Under the pieces are notes generated by a model that saw only the letters and a program-made list of their open reading frames with translations, ran no database searches and had not been told where the DNA came from. Shown piece by piece: positions 25,152 through 33,981 of a stretch of 64,000 nucleotides of DNA. Position 1 is the first letter of the stretch; each line of letters begins with the position of its first letter. Origin of the DNA: OMG group bacterium (GTDB lineage: Bacteria > Pseudomonadota > Gammaproteobacteria > Pseudomonadales > Azotimanducaceae); NCBI GenBank assembly GCA_012267385.1, contig JAAXGW010000026.1:124001-188000 (forward strand), read 5' to 3'. Position numbers and translations under genes: made by a program.

Positions 25152-26801
25152 CTATGACAACGCGTCTTGCAAAAGCGCGCGGGCATAGGTACGACTACGA
25201 TCATCGACTGTACGTCCTCCTACCATGCGAGCGATCTCTGCTACTCGTTGCTCTCCTGTGAGTGATTCTACATTGATACCTTGGGTATTACATTTGGTTA
25301 CAAAGAGATGAGCGTCTCCTAAAGCTGCAACCTGAGGTGCGTGGGTCACGCAGATCACCTGGTTATTTTGTGCAAGTGAGCGTAGCATTCTACCAATTAC
25401 ATCCGCTGTTGTACCGCCAACGCCGATATCTGCTTCATCCAGTATTAATGTTGGTAACTTTGATTTGCGTGCGACCACTAGCAGGATCGCGAGTGCAATT
25501 CGCGACAGTTCACCTCCAGAGGCAACGCGATTCAAAGGCATAACATCGTACCCTGTATTGGTCGAGACGAGATATTCCAATGCATCAACTCCGCGACTGT
25601 TCTGAGCCCGCGCGAAACTGACGTCAAACGACACTTCGGGTAAGGCAATCGCCCCTAAAGTCTTGAGTACTTCTGAACAGAATGCTTCAGCTTGCTTTTG
25701 CCGCGATTGCGAGAGCTCTTCCGAATATTTGAAGAATTTTTTCTCCCGTTCTTCGAGTTCTTGCTGGAGACGAGTTAATTCTGATTCAGATTGTTTTAAA
25801 CGCTCTAATCGAGCTTTAACGGTTGCTACATGTTCAAACAAGGCCGATGGGCTAACTTTGTGTTTGCGCGCGACATCGTGAATTAGGTTAATTCGTTGAT
25901 CAAGAGCTTCCAACTGACTCTCGTCAGTGTCGACTGAATCTCGATATCGACTTAAAGAATTACTAATCTCTTCAAGCTGAATTTCTGCACTTGAAATGAG
26001 TTTTCTTGCTTCATTAAGGCTCTTTTCTTGGTCATCAACTCCTTGTATCTCACGCGAAATTCTTGTAACTAAAGGCTGTACGGAGTCGTTCAAAGTTTGT
26101 TCGGCTTCCGCTAGCACTGCAAGAATCTGACGAGCTTGGGAATGTCTTTTAAATTCTCGCATGAGTGTAGGAAACTCATTCTCTTCCAATTCGAGACTCT
26201 CTAACTCTGCGTACTGGTACTCGAGTAATTCCTTTTGGCTTAGATCAAGACCTAGCTCTTCTGAACTAGTTCTCAGTGCCGTTTTGCTGTCTTGCCATGC
26301 TTGGTACAGTCTCTGTACCTCAGACAATTGTTTCTGTTTAATCGCAAAGTCGTCGAACCACTCAAGTTGAGCTTCTCGATTTAATAGTTCATGTTGTTCA
26401 AATTGACCGTGCACTCCGATTAAAGACGCACACAGGTCCCGAATGGAATCTAGATTCGTTGGTGTGCTGTTCAGCCATGCGCGAGACCGACCACCGGGCG
26501 TCGCGGTACGTCTTACGATGCAAAGACTTGGATCGAGTGAATCCGCAAGTCCCTGTTGTTCGAGCTTTTTGCGAGTAGCTGGCGATTGTGATAGATCAAA
26601 CTCGGCAATTACTTCACAATCGTCCGATCCGGCAGCGATTTGATCTTGACGTACTCGTGCTCCGAGGACAAGAGCAAGTGCGTCAAGCAAGATTGATTTT
26701 CCAGCACCCGATTCCCCTGTGATAACAGTGAGACCTGGGCTAAAATCAATATCTAAAGACCGCACTAGCGTAAAGTTTCGGACCGTCAGTGTGGCTAGCA
26801 T
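25152..26801 (-). CDS. recN: DNA repair protein RecN
   Basis: A 549-residue SMC-like ATPase: N-terminal LATLTVRNFTLVRSLDIDFS and Walker A ITGESGAGKSIL; central coiled coil (about residues 160-370) rich in Glu, Gln and Leu; C-terminal signature NRVASGGELSRIALAI, Walker B LPTLILDEADIGVGG and CVTHAPQVAALGD. RecN acts at double-strand breaks. It is divergent from hrcA across 70 bases. Length is typical. Confidence 0.97.
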   Translation of the reverse strand: MLATLTVRNFTLVRSLDIDFSPGLTVITGESGAGKSILLDALALVLGARVRQDQIAAGSDDCEVIAEFDLSQSPATRKKLEQQGLADSLDPSLCIVRRTATPGGRSRAWLNSTPTNLDSIRDLCASLIGVHGQFEQHELLNREAQLEWFDDFAIKQKQLSEVQRLYQAWQDSKTALRTSSEELGLDLSQKELLEYQYAELESLELEENEFPTLMREFKRHSQARQILAVLAEAEQTLNDSVQPLVTRISREIQGVDDQEKSLNEARKLISSAEIQLEEISNSLSRYRDSVDTDESQLEALDQRINLIHDVARKHKVSPSALFEHVATVKARLERLKQSESELTRLQQELEEREKKFFKYSEELSQSRQKQAEAFCSEVLKTLGAIALPEVSFDVSFARAQNSRGVDALEYLVSTNTGYDVMPLNRVASGGELSRIALAILLVVARKSKLPTLILDEADIGVGGTTADVIGRMLRSLAQNNQVICVTHAPQVAALGDAHLFVTKCNTQGINVESLTGEQRVAEIARMVGGRTVDDRSRTYARALLQDALS

Positions 26802-26870
26802 GTAGGAATACTTGGAACTAGGGACGTTTAAGGGTCACAATATACACAGTGGGTGGATAACCCAAACATT

Positions 26871-27947
26871 ATGAGTACCCCTTCAAAAAAAGATACAAAG
26901 CGGGACAAAACTAGCCCATCAATTGACTCTCGCACCCAGAGCTTGTTCAAGATCTTGGTCGAAGACTACCTAACGCACGGTACTCCCATCGGATCCAAAC
27001 ACATTGCTGATCGATCTTACTTCCGGATCAGTTCAGCCACCGTGCGCAACATTATGGCGAGTCTCGAGGACAAGGGATTGGTAGCGTCCCCGCATCCTTC
27101 GGCTGGGAAAGTACCCACCGAGCAAGGATTGAGGTTCTTTGTTGACAGTTTGATTTCGGTGGAACCGCTAGACCGGCAGATCGTTGCCAATTTGAGTGAA
27201 TCTTTACGTGAGGATTTATCACCAAAGGAACTAGTGGAAAAAGCATCCAAAATACTCGCAGATTTGACGTGTTTCGTCGGCTTAGTGACCACTCCGAGAC
27301 CGGAACAGATCGAACTAAGGCAGATTCAGTTCCTACCATTGACTCAGCACAAAGTACTAGCCATTATTGTCGTGAACGAACGCGAAGTTCAGAATCGCGT
27401 CATTGAAACGGAACGAAACTATACAACCATCGAACTGAACGAGGTAGCCAACTACTTGAACCAAGAGTTTTCTGGACATTCTTTACTTGCGATCCGTCAG
27501 CAACTATTGGATAGCATGAGAAAAGATCAACAGGAAATGAATCGTCTGATGCAGATTGCACTGGACGTTGCTGCGAAGTCGTTTGCACAGGAAAGCGAAC
27601 GCGATCACGACTATGTATTTCACGGGGAAAGAAATTTACTCGGACTTCTGTCTTCTTCGGAAGAAGTGCAGGTGTTGTTGGATGCGTTCAGAAGTAAGAG
27701 TTCCATGGTCGACCTGCTAGACCGTTGTATGGCTTCTGAAGGTGTGCGACTCTTCATCGGTTCGGAATCGGGTTATGAACCGTTAGGTGGGTACAGTCTC
27801 ATCAGTGCGAAGTACGAAGTTGAAGGATCAATCGCGGGAGCCATGGGTGTGATTGGACCAACTCGAATGCCCTATCAGAAGGTCATTCCGTTGGTTGATA
27901 CCGCAGCTCGATTACTAGGGAACGCGCTAGACCAATCACATTCTTGA
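26871..27947 (+). CDS. hrcA: Heat-inducible transcription repressor HrcA
   Basis: The product begins with a winged-helix domain (SLFKILVEDYLTHGTPIGSK, SSATVRNIMASLEDKGLVAS, HPSAGKVPTEQGLRFFVD) and has the C-terminal HrcA part with GGYSLISAKYEVEGSIAGAM and GVIGPTRMPYQKVIPLV. HrcA represses chaperone genes by binding the CIRCE element (TTAGCACTC-N9-GAGTGCTAA). I see no CIRCE in the window, so its target, typically groESL, must lie elsewhere. The ATG at 26871 is preferred; a GTG at 26853 would add six residues. hrcA is absent in E. coli and Pseudomonas but precedes grpE in Xanthomonas relatives, as here. Confidence 0.94.
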   Translation: MSTPSKKDTKRDKTSPSIDSRTQSLFKILVEDYLTHGTPIGSKHIADRSYFRISSATVRNIMASLEDKGLVASPHPSAGKVPTEQGLRFFVDSLISVEPLDRQIVANLSESLREDLSPKELVEKASKILADLTCFVGLVTTPRPEQIELRQIQFLPLTQHKVLAIIVVNEREVQNRVIETERNYTTIELNEVANYLNQEFSGHSLLAIRQQLLDSMRKDQQEMNRLMQIALDVAAKSFAQESERDHDYVFHGERNLLGLLSSSEEVQVLLDAFRSKSSMVDLLDRCMASEGVRLFIGSESGYEPLGGYSLISAKYEVEGSIAGAMGVIGPTRMPYQKVIPLVDTAARLLGNALDQSHS

Positions 27948-28009
27948 AAATCTAACTCTCGCCCATATATGGATGAACTGAGGGCACTCATTGCAAGGAT
28001 TGAACATTC

Positions 28010-28651
28010 GTGGCACGAAAAACCAAGACACCACCTGACGCGGACGTCCCGGATAACAAAGAAGAACCACTGCCTGACGACACATCTGAAGAAGAGTCTG
28101 AGGAAGAAGTAAAGGTCGAGATTGTTGTCGAGAACGACGAAGAGCAGGAAGAAGACAACTTTGAACAGCTACAAGCACGGATTGACGAACTAGAACCCGC
28201 GCTGGAAGAAGCGCGAGCATATGCTTTAAGAGCTCATGCTGAGACTGAAAATGTGCGTCGTCGCATGGATCGAGAGCTGGAAAAAGCGCATAAATACGCG
28301 TTGAGTGATTTCGCGCAAGCGTTGTTATCGCCACTGGACACGTTTGATATTGCATTGCAATCCGCCAGAGACTCAGGTGTGTCTGACCAAGTAATACAAG
28401 GGTTTGAACTCTCGGTGAAGTCCTTGGCAGACGCTTTGGAAAAATTTGGGATCGTCAGTTTCGACCCTCAGGGTGAGGTGTTCGACCCTGAAAAACACAA
28501 AGCAATGACGTATGTTCCACATCCAGATGCAGAACCAGGGAGTGTCATCGATGTGTTTCGTAAAGGTTATCTACTGCATGATCGGCTTATCCGAGGAGCA
28601 GAAGTCGTAGTCGCGAAAGAGCCAGAACCACCCACTGAAGAAGACACTTAG
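28010..28651 (+). CDS. grpE: Nucleotide exchange factor GrpE
   Basis: The 213-residue co-chaperone releases ADP from DnaK. A very acidic N-terminus (about residues 8-50) precedes the long coiled coil (LQARIDELEPALEEARAYAL, RAHAETENVRRRMDRELEKA). The C-terminal beta domain has KFGIVSFDPQGEVFDPEKHK, AMTYVPHPDAEPGSVIDVFR and KGYLLHDRLIRGAEVVVAKE. The start is GTG at 28010. The gene lies 62 bases after hrcA and 129 bases before dnaK, the latter gap holding a sigma-32 promoter. Confidence 0.96.
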   Translation: MARKTKTPPDADVPDNKEEPLPDDTSEEESEEEVKVEIVVENDEEQEEDNFEQLQARIDELEPALEEARAYALRAHAETENVRRRMDRELEKAHKYALSDFAQALLSPLDTFDIALQSARDSGVSDQVIQGFELSVKSLADALEKFGIVSFDPQGEVFDPEKHKAMTYVPHPDAEPGSVIDVFRKGYLLHDRLIRGAEVVVAKEPEPPTEEDT

Positions 28652-28679
28652 ATCTCACATTAGATCTTTACTTGCGTAT

Positions 28680-28709
28680 CTTGAAATTTCGTAAATTCGT
28701 CCCTAACTA
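28680..28709 (+). promoter_or_regulatory. Sigma-32 (heat-shock) promoter of dnaK
   Basis: CTTGAAA (28680-28686) is separated by 14 bases from CCCTAACTA (28701-28709). The sigma-32 consensus is CTTGAAA with 13-15 bases to CCCCATnTA, so the -35 is perfect and the -10 matches 6 of 8 fixed positions. The ATG of dnaK lies 71 bases downstream. Confidence 0.72.
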
Positions 28710-28780
28710 TTCAACTACAGATCATCGCACAATAGACTCAATTCTCTATCGGTGATCAAGATTCAAAAAGGAACTAAATA

Positions 28781-30727
28781 ATGGCAAAAACAATAGGTAT
28801 AGACTTAGGAACTACTAACTCGTGCGTTGCAGTGTTGGAAGGTACAGAGCCACGCGTAATTGAAAATTCTGAAGGTGATCGTACCACCCCGTCAGTAGTA
28901 GCGTACACTGATAAGGGCGAAGTTTTGGTTGGGCAAAGCGCGAAGCGACAAGCAGTAACCAACCCAGAGAACACCGTTTTTGCGGTGAAACGACTGATCG
29001 GTCGTCGCTATGACGACGAAGTCGTTCAAAAAGACGAAGAGATGGTGCCCTACAAAATCGTCGCCGCCTCCAACGGTGATGCGTGGGTTGAAGTACGCGG
29101 CGAGACCAAAGCTCCGCCACAAGTGTCGGCTGAAGTCTTGAAGAAAATGAAAAAGACAGCCGAAGATTACCTCGGTGAGAGTGTAGACGGGGCAGTAATA
29201 ACCGTTCCCGCATACTTTAATGATTCGCAACGGCAGGCAACCAAAGACTCTGGCAAGATTGCTGGCTTAGACGTCAAACGGATTATTAACGAACCGACAG
29301 CGGCCGCGTTAGCCTATGGCATGGACAAAAAACGCGGAGATTCCAAGATCGCAGTTTATGATCTTGGTGGCGGTACGTTTGACATTTCCATCATTGAAAT
29401 CGCCGATGTTGATGGATCACAGCAGTTCGAAGTTCTTTCTACCAATGGCGATACGTTTCTCGGCGGTGAGGACTTCGATCTTCGAGTCATTGAATATTTG
29501 GCAACAGAATTTAAAGACGACCACGGTATCGATCTTCGCAACGATCCCTTGGCTTTACAGCGACTGAAAGAAGCTGCGGAAAAGGCTAAGATTGAGCTCT
29601 CTTCGAGCCAAGAAACTGACGTCAATCTACCGTTTATAACGGCTGACCAAACAGGACCCAAGCACTTAGTCGTGAAAGTCACTCGAGCCAAGCTTGAGTC
29701 GCTGGTCGAAGAATTGGTGGAGCGCACCATCGGTCCGTGTAAAACAGCTATTGATGACGCGGGAGTTCGAGTCAGTGAAATCGATGAAGTTATTCTCGTT
29801 GGTGGGCAAACCCGAATGCCTTTAGTCCAACAGCGCGTGAAACAATTTTTTGATCGTGAACCACGCAAAGACGTTAATCCAGACGAAGCTGTGGCTATTG
29901 GAGCCAGTATTCAGGGCGGCGTACTATCGAGCGATATCAAAGACGTCCTACTTCTTGACGTTACCCCGTTGTCATTGGGTATTGAAACACTTGGTGGCGT
30001 TATGACTCCGTTGATCGAGAAGAATACGACTATTCCAACGAGGAAGAATCAAACTTTCTCAACTGCAGAAAACAATCAACCAGCTGTAACGATTCACGTT
30101 CTTCAAGGTGAGCGTAAGCAAGCTGCGCAGAACAAGTCATTAGGTCAGTTTGATCTCACTGGAATTCCTCCAGCGCCGCGCGGTGTCCCACAAATTGAAG
30201 TTAGCTTTGATATTGATGCAAACGGCATCTTGAACGTCAAAGCGGTCGATAAAGCGACAAACAAAGAGCAATCAATAGTGATTAAAGCCTCAAGCGGCTT
30301 GTCTGACGATGAGGTCAAACAGATGATCCGAGACGCGGAATCACACTCCGCTGAGGATGCAAAATTCGCTGAGTTGGTGACGCTCCGGAATCAAGCGGAT
30401 TCTATCATTCATTCCGCACGTAAAATGCTTGAAGATAGCGGCGACAAGGTCAGCGAATCTGAAAAAACGGCCATAACGACTGCTATTGAAGCTCTGGAAC
30501 AAGCCGTGCAAACGGACAACAAAGAGGAAATTGAAGCAAAATTGCAGGAGCTGAACCGTGCCACAGAGCCCGTCGTACAGCGAATGTATCAAGAAGCGCA
30601 AGCACAACCAAATCCGGAACCAACTGACGCACCGAGCGACGAGCCACCTCCGGAAACTGAAAATCCCTCTGCAGGCGACGATGATGTCGTTGACGCAGAA
30701 TTTGAAGAGGTGAAGGACGACAAGTAA
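28781..30727 (+). CDS. dnaK: Chaperone DnaK (Hsp70)
   Basis: The 648-residue Hsp70 shows [16 protein letters not shown], the [14 protein letters not shown] phosphate loop, [16 protein letters not shown] and the substrate-binding [20 protein letters not shown]. The disordered C-terminus ends [11 protein letters not shown], the usual gammaproteobacterial EEVKD-type end. Length is typical. It works with GrpE and DnaJ, whose genes flank it. The AAGGA ribosome-binding site and a sigma-32 promoter lie upstream. Confidence 0.98.
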   Translation: MAKTIGIDLGTTNSCVAVLEGTEPRVIENSEGDRTTPSVVAYTDKGEVLVGQSAKRQAVTNPENTVFAVKRLIGRRYDDEVVQKDEEMVPYKIVAASNGDAWVEVRGETKAPPQVSAEVLKKMKKTAEDYLGESVDGAVITVPAYFNDSQRQATKDSGKIAGLDVKRIINEPTAAALAYGMDKKRGDSKIAVYDLGGGTFDISIIEIADVDGSQQFEVLSTNGDTFLGGEDFDLRVIEYLATEFKDDHGIDLRNDPLALQRLKEAAEKAKIELSSSQETDVNLPFITADQTGPKHLVVKVTRAKLESLVEELVERTIGPCKTAIDDAGVRVSEIDEVILVGGQTRMPLVQQRVKQFFDREPRKDVNPDEAVAIGASIQGGVLSSDIKDVLLLDVTPLSLGIETLGGVMTPLIEKNTTIPTRKNQTFSTAENNQPAVTIHVLQGERKQAAQNKSLGQFDLTGIPPAPRGVPQIEVSFDIDANGILNVKAVDKATNKEQSIVIKASSGLSDDEVKQMIRDAESHSAEDAKFAELVTLRNQADSIIHSARKMLEDSGDKVSESEKTAITTAIEALEQAVQTDNKEEIEAKLQELNRATEPVVQRMYQEAQAQPNPEPTDAPSDEPPPETENPSAGDDDVVDAEFEEVKDDK

Positions 30728-30740
30728 CGACCACACACAA

Positions 30741-30788
30741 AAAAGTCCGATACGGTTCTCTCAATCTGCAGAAACCTATCGGATTTTT
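30741..30788 (+). terminator. Hairpin with T-run between dnaK and dnaJ
   Basis: A stem of about 16 base pairs (one bulge) joins AAAAGTCCGATAcGGTT (30741-30757) with AACCTATCGGATTTTT (30773-30788). The loop is 15 bases and the structure ends in five Ts. It begins 14 bases after the dnaK stop and ends 21 bases before dnaJ. It should act as a partial terminator, making less dnaJ than dnaK, or as a 3' stabiliser of dnaK mRNA. Confidence 0.75.
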
Positions 30789-30808
30789 CGCGTGCAGGGA
30801 ACAGATTA

Positions 30809-31963
30809 GTGAGTACAGTGGCGAAGCGGGATTACTATGAGGTATTGGGCATTGATAGAAGTGCCGATATAAGCGAAGTTAAACGCGCTTACCGGCGTCT
30901 TGCTATGGAATACCATCCAGACCGCAACCCCGACGACCCGAACGCGGAAGAGAAATTCAAGGAAGCGTCCGAAGCGTTTGACGTGTTGTCAAACGATGAC
31001 AAGCGGCACCGGTACGACCAATTCGGCCATCAAGGAGTGGAAGGCATGGCTTCCGGATTCAATCCGTTTGCGAACGGAGCTGGATTACATGACATTCTGA
31101 ACAACCTCGATAGCGTGTTTGGCGATATGTTCCAAGACGTACGACACTCCCGCCGACGCGGATTGGAGGAACGAGGATCAGATCTTCAATACTCACTCTC
31201 AATTTCACTAGAGCAGGCCGTTAAAGGCGATAAGATCCAAGTTAAGATCCCAACCTACCGGACCTGTGGCGATTGTCATGGATCTGGTGCGGCGCGCGGC
31301 AGTTCGAGAACTACTTGTACAGATTGCAACGGTACGGGGATGCTTCAATCGAGACAAGATTTCTTTTTTGTACAACGTACTTGCGGTCGTTGTCGCGGGG
31401 CTGGCGAAGTGTTGGAGAACCCATGCGAAAAGTGCCGTGGGCAAGGTCGTATACACACAGAACGAGAACTTTCGATCACTATCCCTCCAGGTGTCGACCA
31501 AGGAACTCGATTGCGTCTATCGGGAGAAGGCCAGAGTGGTCTCCGTGGTGGTCCGCCAGGTGACTTGTATGTTGAATTTAGTGTAAAACCTCATAAAGTT
31601 TTTGAACGCCAAAACAACAATCTCCTGTGTGAAGTACCGATCACCTTTACGCAAGCCGCATTAGGTTCCGAAGTCGAGATACCCACTCTACAAGGACACG
31701 TAAAATTACGGATACCGGCGGAAACTCAAACGGGTAAGTTGTTCCGTTTGCGTGGACGCGGCGTCCCATCGCTTCGTGGTGGGGGGAGAGGAGATTTGCT
31801 CTGTCGAGTGGTGGTGGAAACCCCGGTAAAGTTATCTTCACACCAACGCGAACTTCTAGAAGAATTGGAATCGACCGTAAAAAGTTCAAAACGACATACC
31901 CCAAGAGGGAGTTCTTTCTTTAAGTCGGTTAAAGAATTTATCGACCGTATAACACCTAGTTAG
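30809..31963 (+). CDS. dnaJ: Co-chaperone DnaJ (Hsp40, type I)
   Basis: The 384-residue protein has a J-domain with HPD in YHPDRNPDDP (about residue 35-37) and a Gly/Phe-rich stretch. Four zinc-finger repeats follow (CGDCHGSG, CTDCNGTG, CGRCRGAG, CEKCRGQG; about residues 150-215), then the C-terminal substrate-binding part. It delivers substrates to DnaK and stimulates its ATPase. GTG starts at 30809 and 30818 are both plausible. Confidence 0.97.
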   Translation: MSTVAKRDYYEVLGIDRSADISEVKRAYRRLAMEYHPDRNPDDPNAEEKFKEASEAFDVLSNDDKRHRYDQFGHQGVEGMASGFNPFANGAGLHDILNNLDSVFGDMFQDVRHSRRRGLEERGSDLQYSLSISLEQAVKGDKIQVKIPTYRTCGDCHGSGAARGSSRTTCTDCNGTGMLQSRQDFFFVQRTCGRCRGAGEVLENPCEKCRGQGRIHTERELSITIPPGVDQGTRLRLSGEGQSGLRGGPPGDLYVEFSVKPHKVFERQNNNLLCEVPITFTQAALGSEVEIPTLQGHVKLRIPAETQTGKLFRLRGRGVPSLRGGGRGDLLCRVVVETPVKLSSHQRELLEELESTVKSSKRHTPRGSSFFKSVKEFIDRITPS

Positions 31964-31976
31964 TGTTTTCGAATTC

Positions 31977-32786
31977 ATGACGGCCATTGCGATCAATGGC
32001 GCAACCGGCCGAATGGGGCGAACGACAGCGTTACTGCTACTTGAAGATCCTCGATTTCAGTTGCGGAGTGCACTTACGCACCAACAGTCCAAGTATCTTG
32101 GTCAGGATATCGGGTTGCTATCTGGTTCGTCAAATCTTGGCCTTCCAGCGACCACATTGTCGACCGATTCGCTTCAAGAAGTAGACGTCATCATTGACTT
32201 CAGTGTACCGATTGGTACAGAGGCCTTGTTAGATATTTGTATTGCAGAAAATATTGGCCTCGTTTCCGGAACGACAGGGTTTAATGGGCAACAACTGAAC
32301 AATATCAAGCGTGCTGCGAGAGAAGTCCCGATTTTGATCGCTCCGAATATGAGCGTTGGAGTGAATGTCACGTTTCGTCTGATTGAACAAGCTACTACAA
32401 TGCTAGGTTCAGGTGTCGACATCGAGGTCTATGAGTCACATCATCGAAATAAACTCGATGCTCCTTCAGGGACTGCGAAACGCATGGGTGAGATTATTTC
32501 TTCTGCGCGTGAGCAAAATTTTTCGAACGAAGCAACATTAGAACAAACAGAAACTCCCAGCGGGAAGAATCCAATTGAATTTCACTCTGCACGCGGTGGT
32601 GATGTTGTTGGCGAACATACCGTAACCTTCTTCGGGAAGGGAGAAAGGCTAGAAATCACACATCGTGCGTCGAGTCGAACAAACTTTGCAGCTGGTGCTT
32701 TACAAGCTGCGTTGTTTATTGCTCAAAAACTCGATCAAGGTGCAGTCGGAATGTATAGCATGAATGAAGTCTTGGGTCTCTCGTAA
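31977..32786 (+). CDS. dapB: 4-hydroxy-tetrahydrodipicolinate reductase DapB
   Basis: The 269-residue NAD(P)H-dependent reductase acts in the lysine/diaminopimelate pathway. Motifs are INGATGRMGRTTAL (cofactor site), SGTTGFNGQQL, APNMSVGVN and ESHHRNKLDAPSGTAKRMGE (catalytic His-His and Lys). Length is typical. It follows dnaJ by 13 bases, in the order dnaJ-dapB-carA-carB seen in pseudomonads. Confidence 0.97.
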   Translation: MTAIAINGATGRMGRTTALLLLEDPRFQLRSALTHQQSKYLGQDIGLLSGSSNLGLPATTLSTDSLQEVDVIIDFSVPIGTEALLDICIAENIGLVSGTTGFNGQQLNNIKRAAREVPILIAPNMSVGVNVTFRLIEQATTMLGSGVDIEVYESHHRNKLDAPSGTAKRMGEIISSAREQNFSNEATLEQTETPSGKNPIEFHSARGGDVVGEHTVTFFGKGERLEITHRASSRTNFAAGALQAALFIAQKLDQGAVGMYSMNEVLGLS

Positions 32787-32835
32787 CTTGACGCGCTCTC
32801 TCTGGAAGAACAGTTCGTAGTGTTGGGAAAGTCTA

Positions 32836-33981
32836 GTGACTAGTCAAGTTCCCGCAATCTTAGTGTTAGAGGATGGCACTATTCTTCGCGGATACTCCGC
32901 AGGTGTGGCTGGAATCGCGGTAGGCGAGGTCGTCTTCAATACGGCGATGACTGGATATCAGGAAATACTCACCGACCCATCCTACGCTAAACAAATCGTA
33001 ACGCTCACCCACCCGCACATTGGTAACACAGGTGCTAATGATGACGACATGGAGTCCGGCTCTGTATGGTCTGAAGGTCTTATCGTTCGAGATGTACCAA
33101 ATTTGTTGAGCAATCGGCGCTCAGAGTATTCGCTTCGGGAGTTTTTGCTGAAAGAGAATGTTGTCGCGATTAGTTCGATCGACACTCGCATGTTAACACG
33201 CATACTCCGAACCAAAGGAGCATTGGCTGGATGCATCGTTGCCGGAGATCAATGTGATGCCGAGAAAGCCCTTTCGCATGCGCGTTCATTCCCCGGATTG
33301 AAGGCGATGGATCTAGCAAAAGTAGTAACTTGCAGTGCCCCCTATACGTGGCGTGAACGTTCCTGGCATCCAGTCACTGGTTACGAACGCGGGAACCATG
33401 TGCAGTATCGTGTTGTTGCCTACGACTTTGGCGTCAAGCGCAACATCTTGCGTCTATTAGTGGATCGGCACATCGACGTAATCGTCGTTCCTGCAGATAC
33501 GACTGTCAAAGAGGCATTGCGTTACGAACCAGATGGAATATTCTTGTCCAACGGCCCCGGAGATCCTGAGCCATGCTCTTATGCAATCGAAGCAATTCAA
33601 GGATTTATTAAACTAGGCATTCCTGTATTTGGGATCTGTTTGGGAGTACAACTACTTGCTCTAGCTGCAGGTGCAAAGACCATCAAGATGAATCACGGAC
33701 ACCATGGCGCGAATCACCCAGTTCAGGACATTCAGTCGGACAGAGTCGTTATTACCAGTCAAAATCACGGTTTTTGCGTCGATACGGAGGACTTACCGAA
33801 CAACTTACAAGTCACGCATATTTCATTGTTCGACAATTCGCTTCAAGGACTTCGCCACAAAGAAGTTCCAGCATTCGGTTTTCAAGGACATCCGGAAGCA
33901 AGTCCTGGTCCTCAAGACTGTCAATATCTCTTTGATCAGTTTGTGGATTTGATGCATCGATATCAGCAGAAAAGTGCCTAA
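32836..33981 (+). CDS. carA: Carbamoyl-phosphate synthase small (glutaminase) subunit CarA
   Basis: The 381-residue subunit splits glutamine and passes ammonia to CarB. The N-terminal domain shows [35 protein letters not shown] and [12 protein letters not shown]-like text. The class I glutaminase domain follows with the nucleophilic Cys in [20 protein letters not shown] and the His-Glu in [13 protein letters not shown]. The GTG start is at 32836. The 3' end overlaps carB by 8 bases. Confidence 0.97.
   Translation: MTSQVPAILVLEDGTILRGYSAGVAGIAVGEVVFNTAMTGYQEILTDPSYAKQIVTLTHPHIGNTGANDDDMESGSVWSEGLIVRDVPNLLSNRRSEYSLREFLLKENVVAISSIDTRMLTRILRTKGALAGCIVAGDQCDAEKALSHARSFPGLKAMDLAKVVTCSAPYTWRERSWHPVTGYERGNHVQYRVVAYDFGVKRNILRLLVDRHIDVIVVPADTTVKEALRYEPDGIFLSNGPGDPEPCSYAIEAIQGFIKLGIPVFGICLGVQLLALAAGAKTIKMNHGHHGANHPVQDIQSDRVVITSQNHGFCVDTEDLPNNLQVTHISLFDNSLQGLRHKEVPAFGFQGHPEASPGPQDCQYLFDQFVDLMHRYQQKSA

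Noticed and set aside
28649-28671. AGATCT direct repeat after grpE as a terminator or CIRCE-like operator
   Set aside because: The two copies are short, lack a T-run and do not match CIRCE. Most likely chance overlap with the grpE stop.
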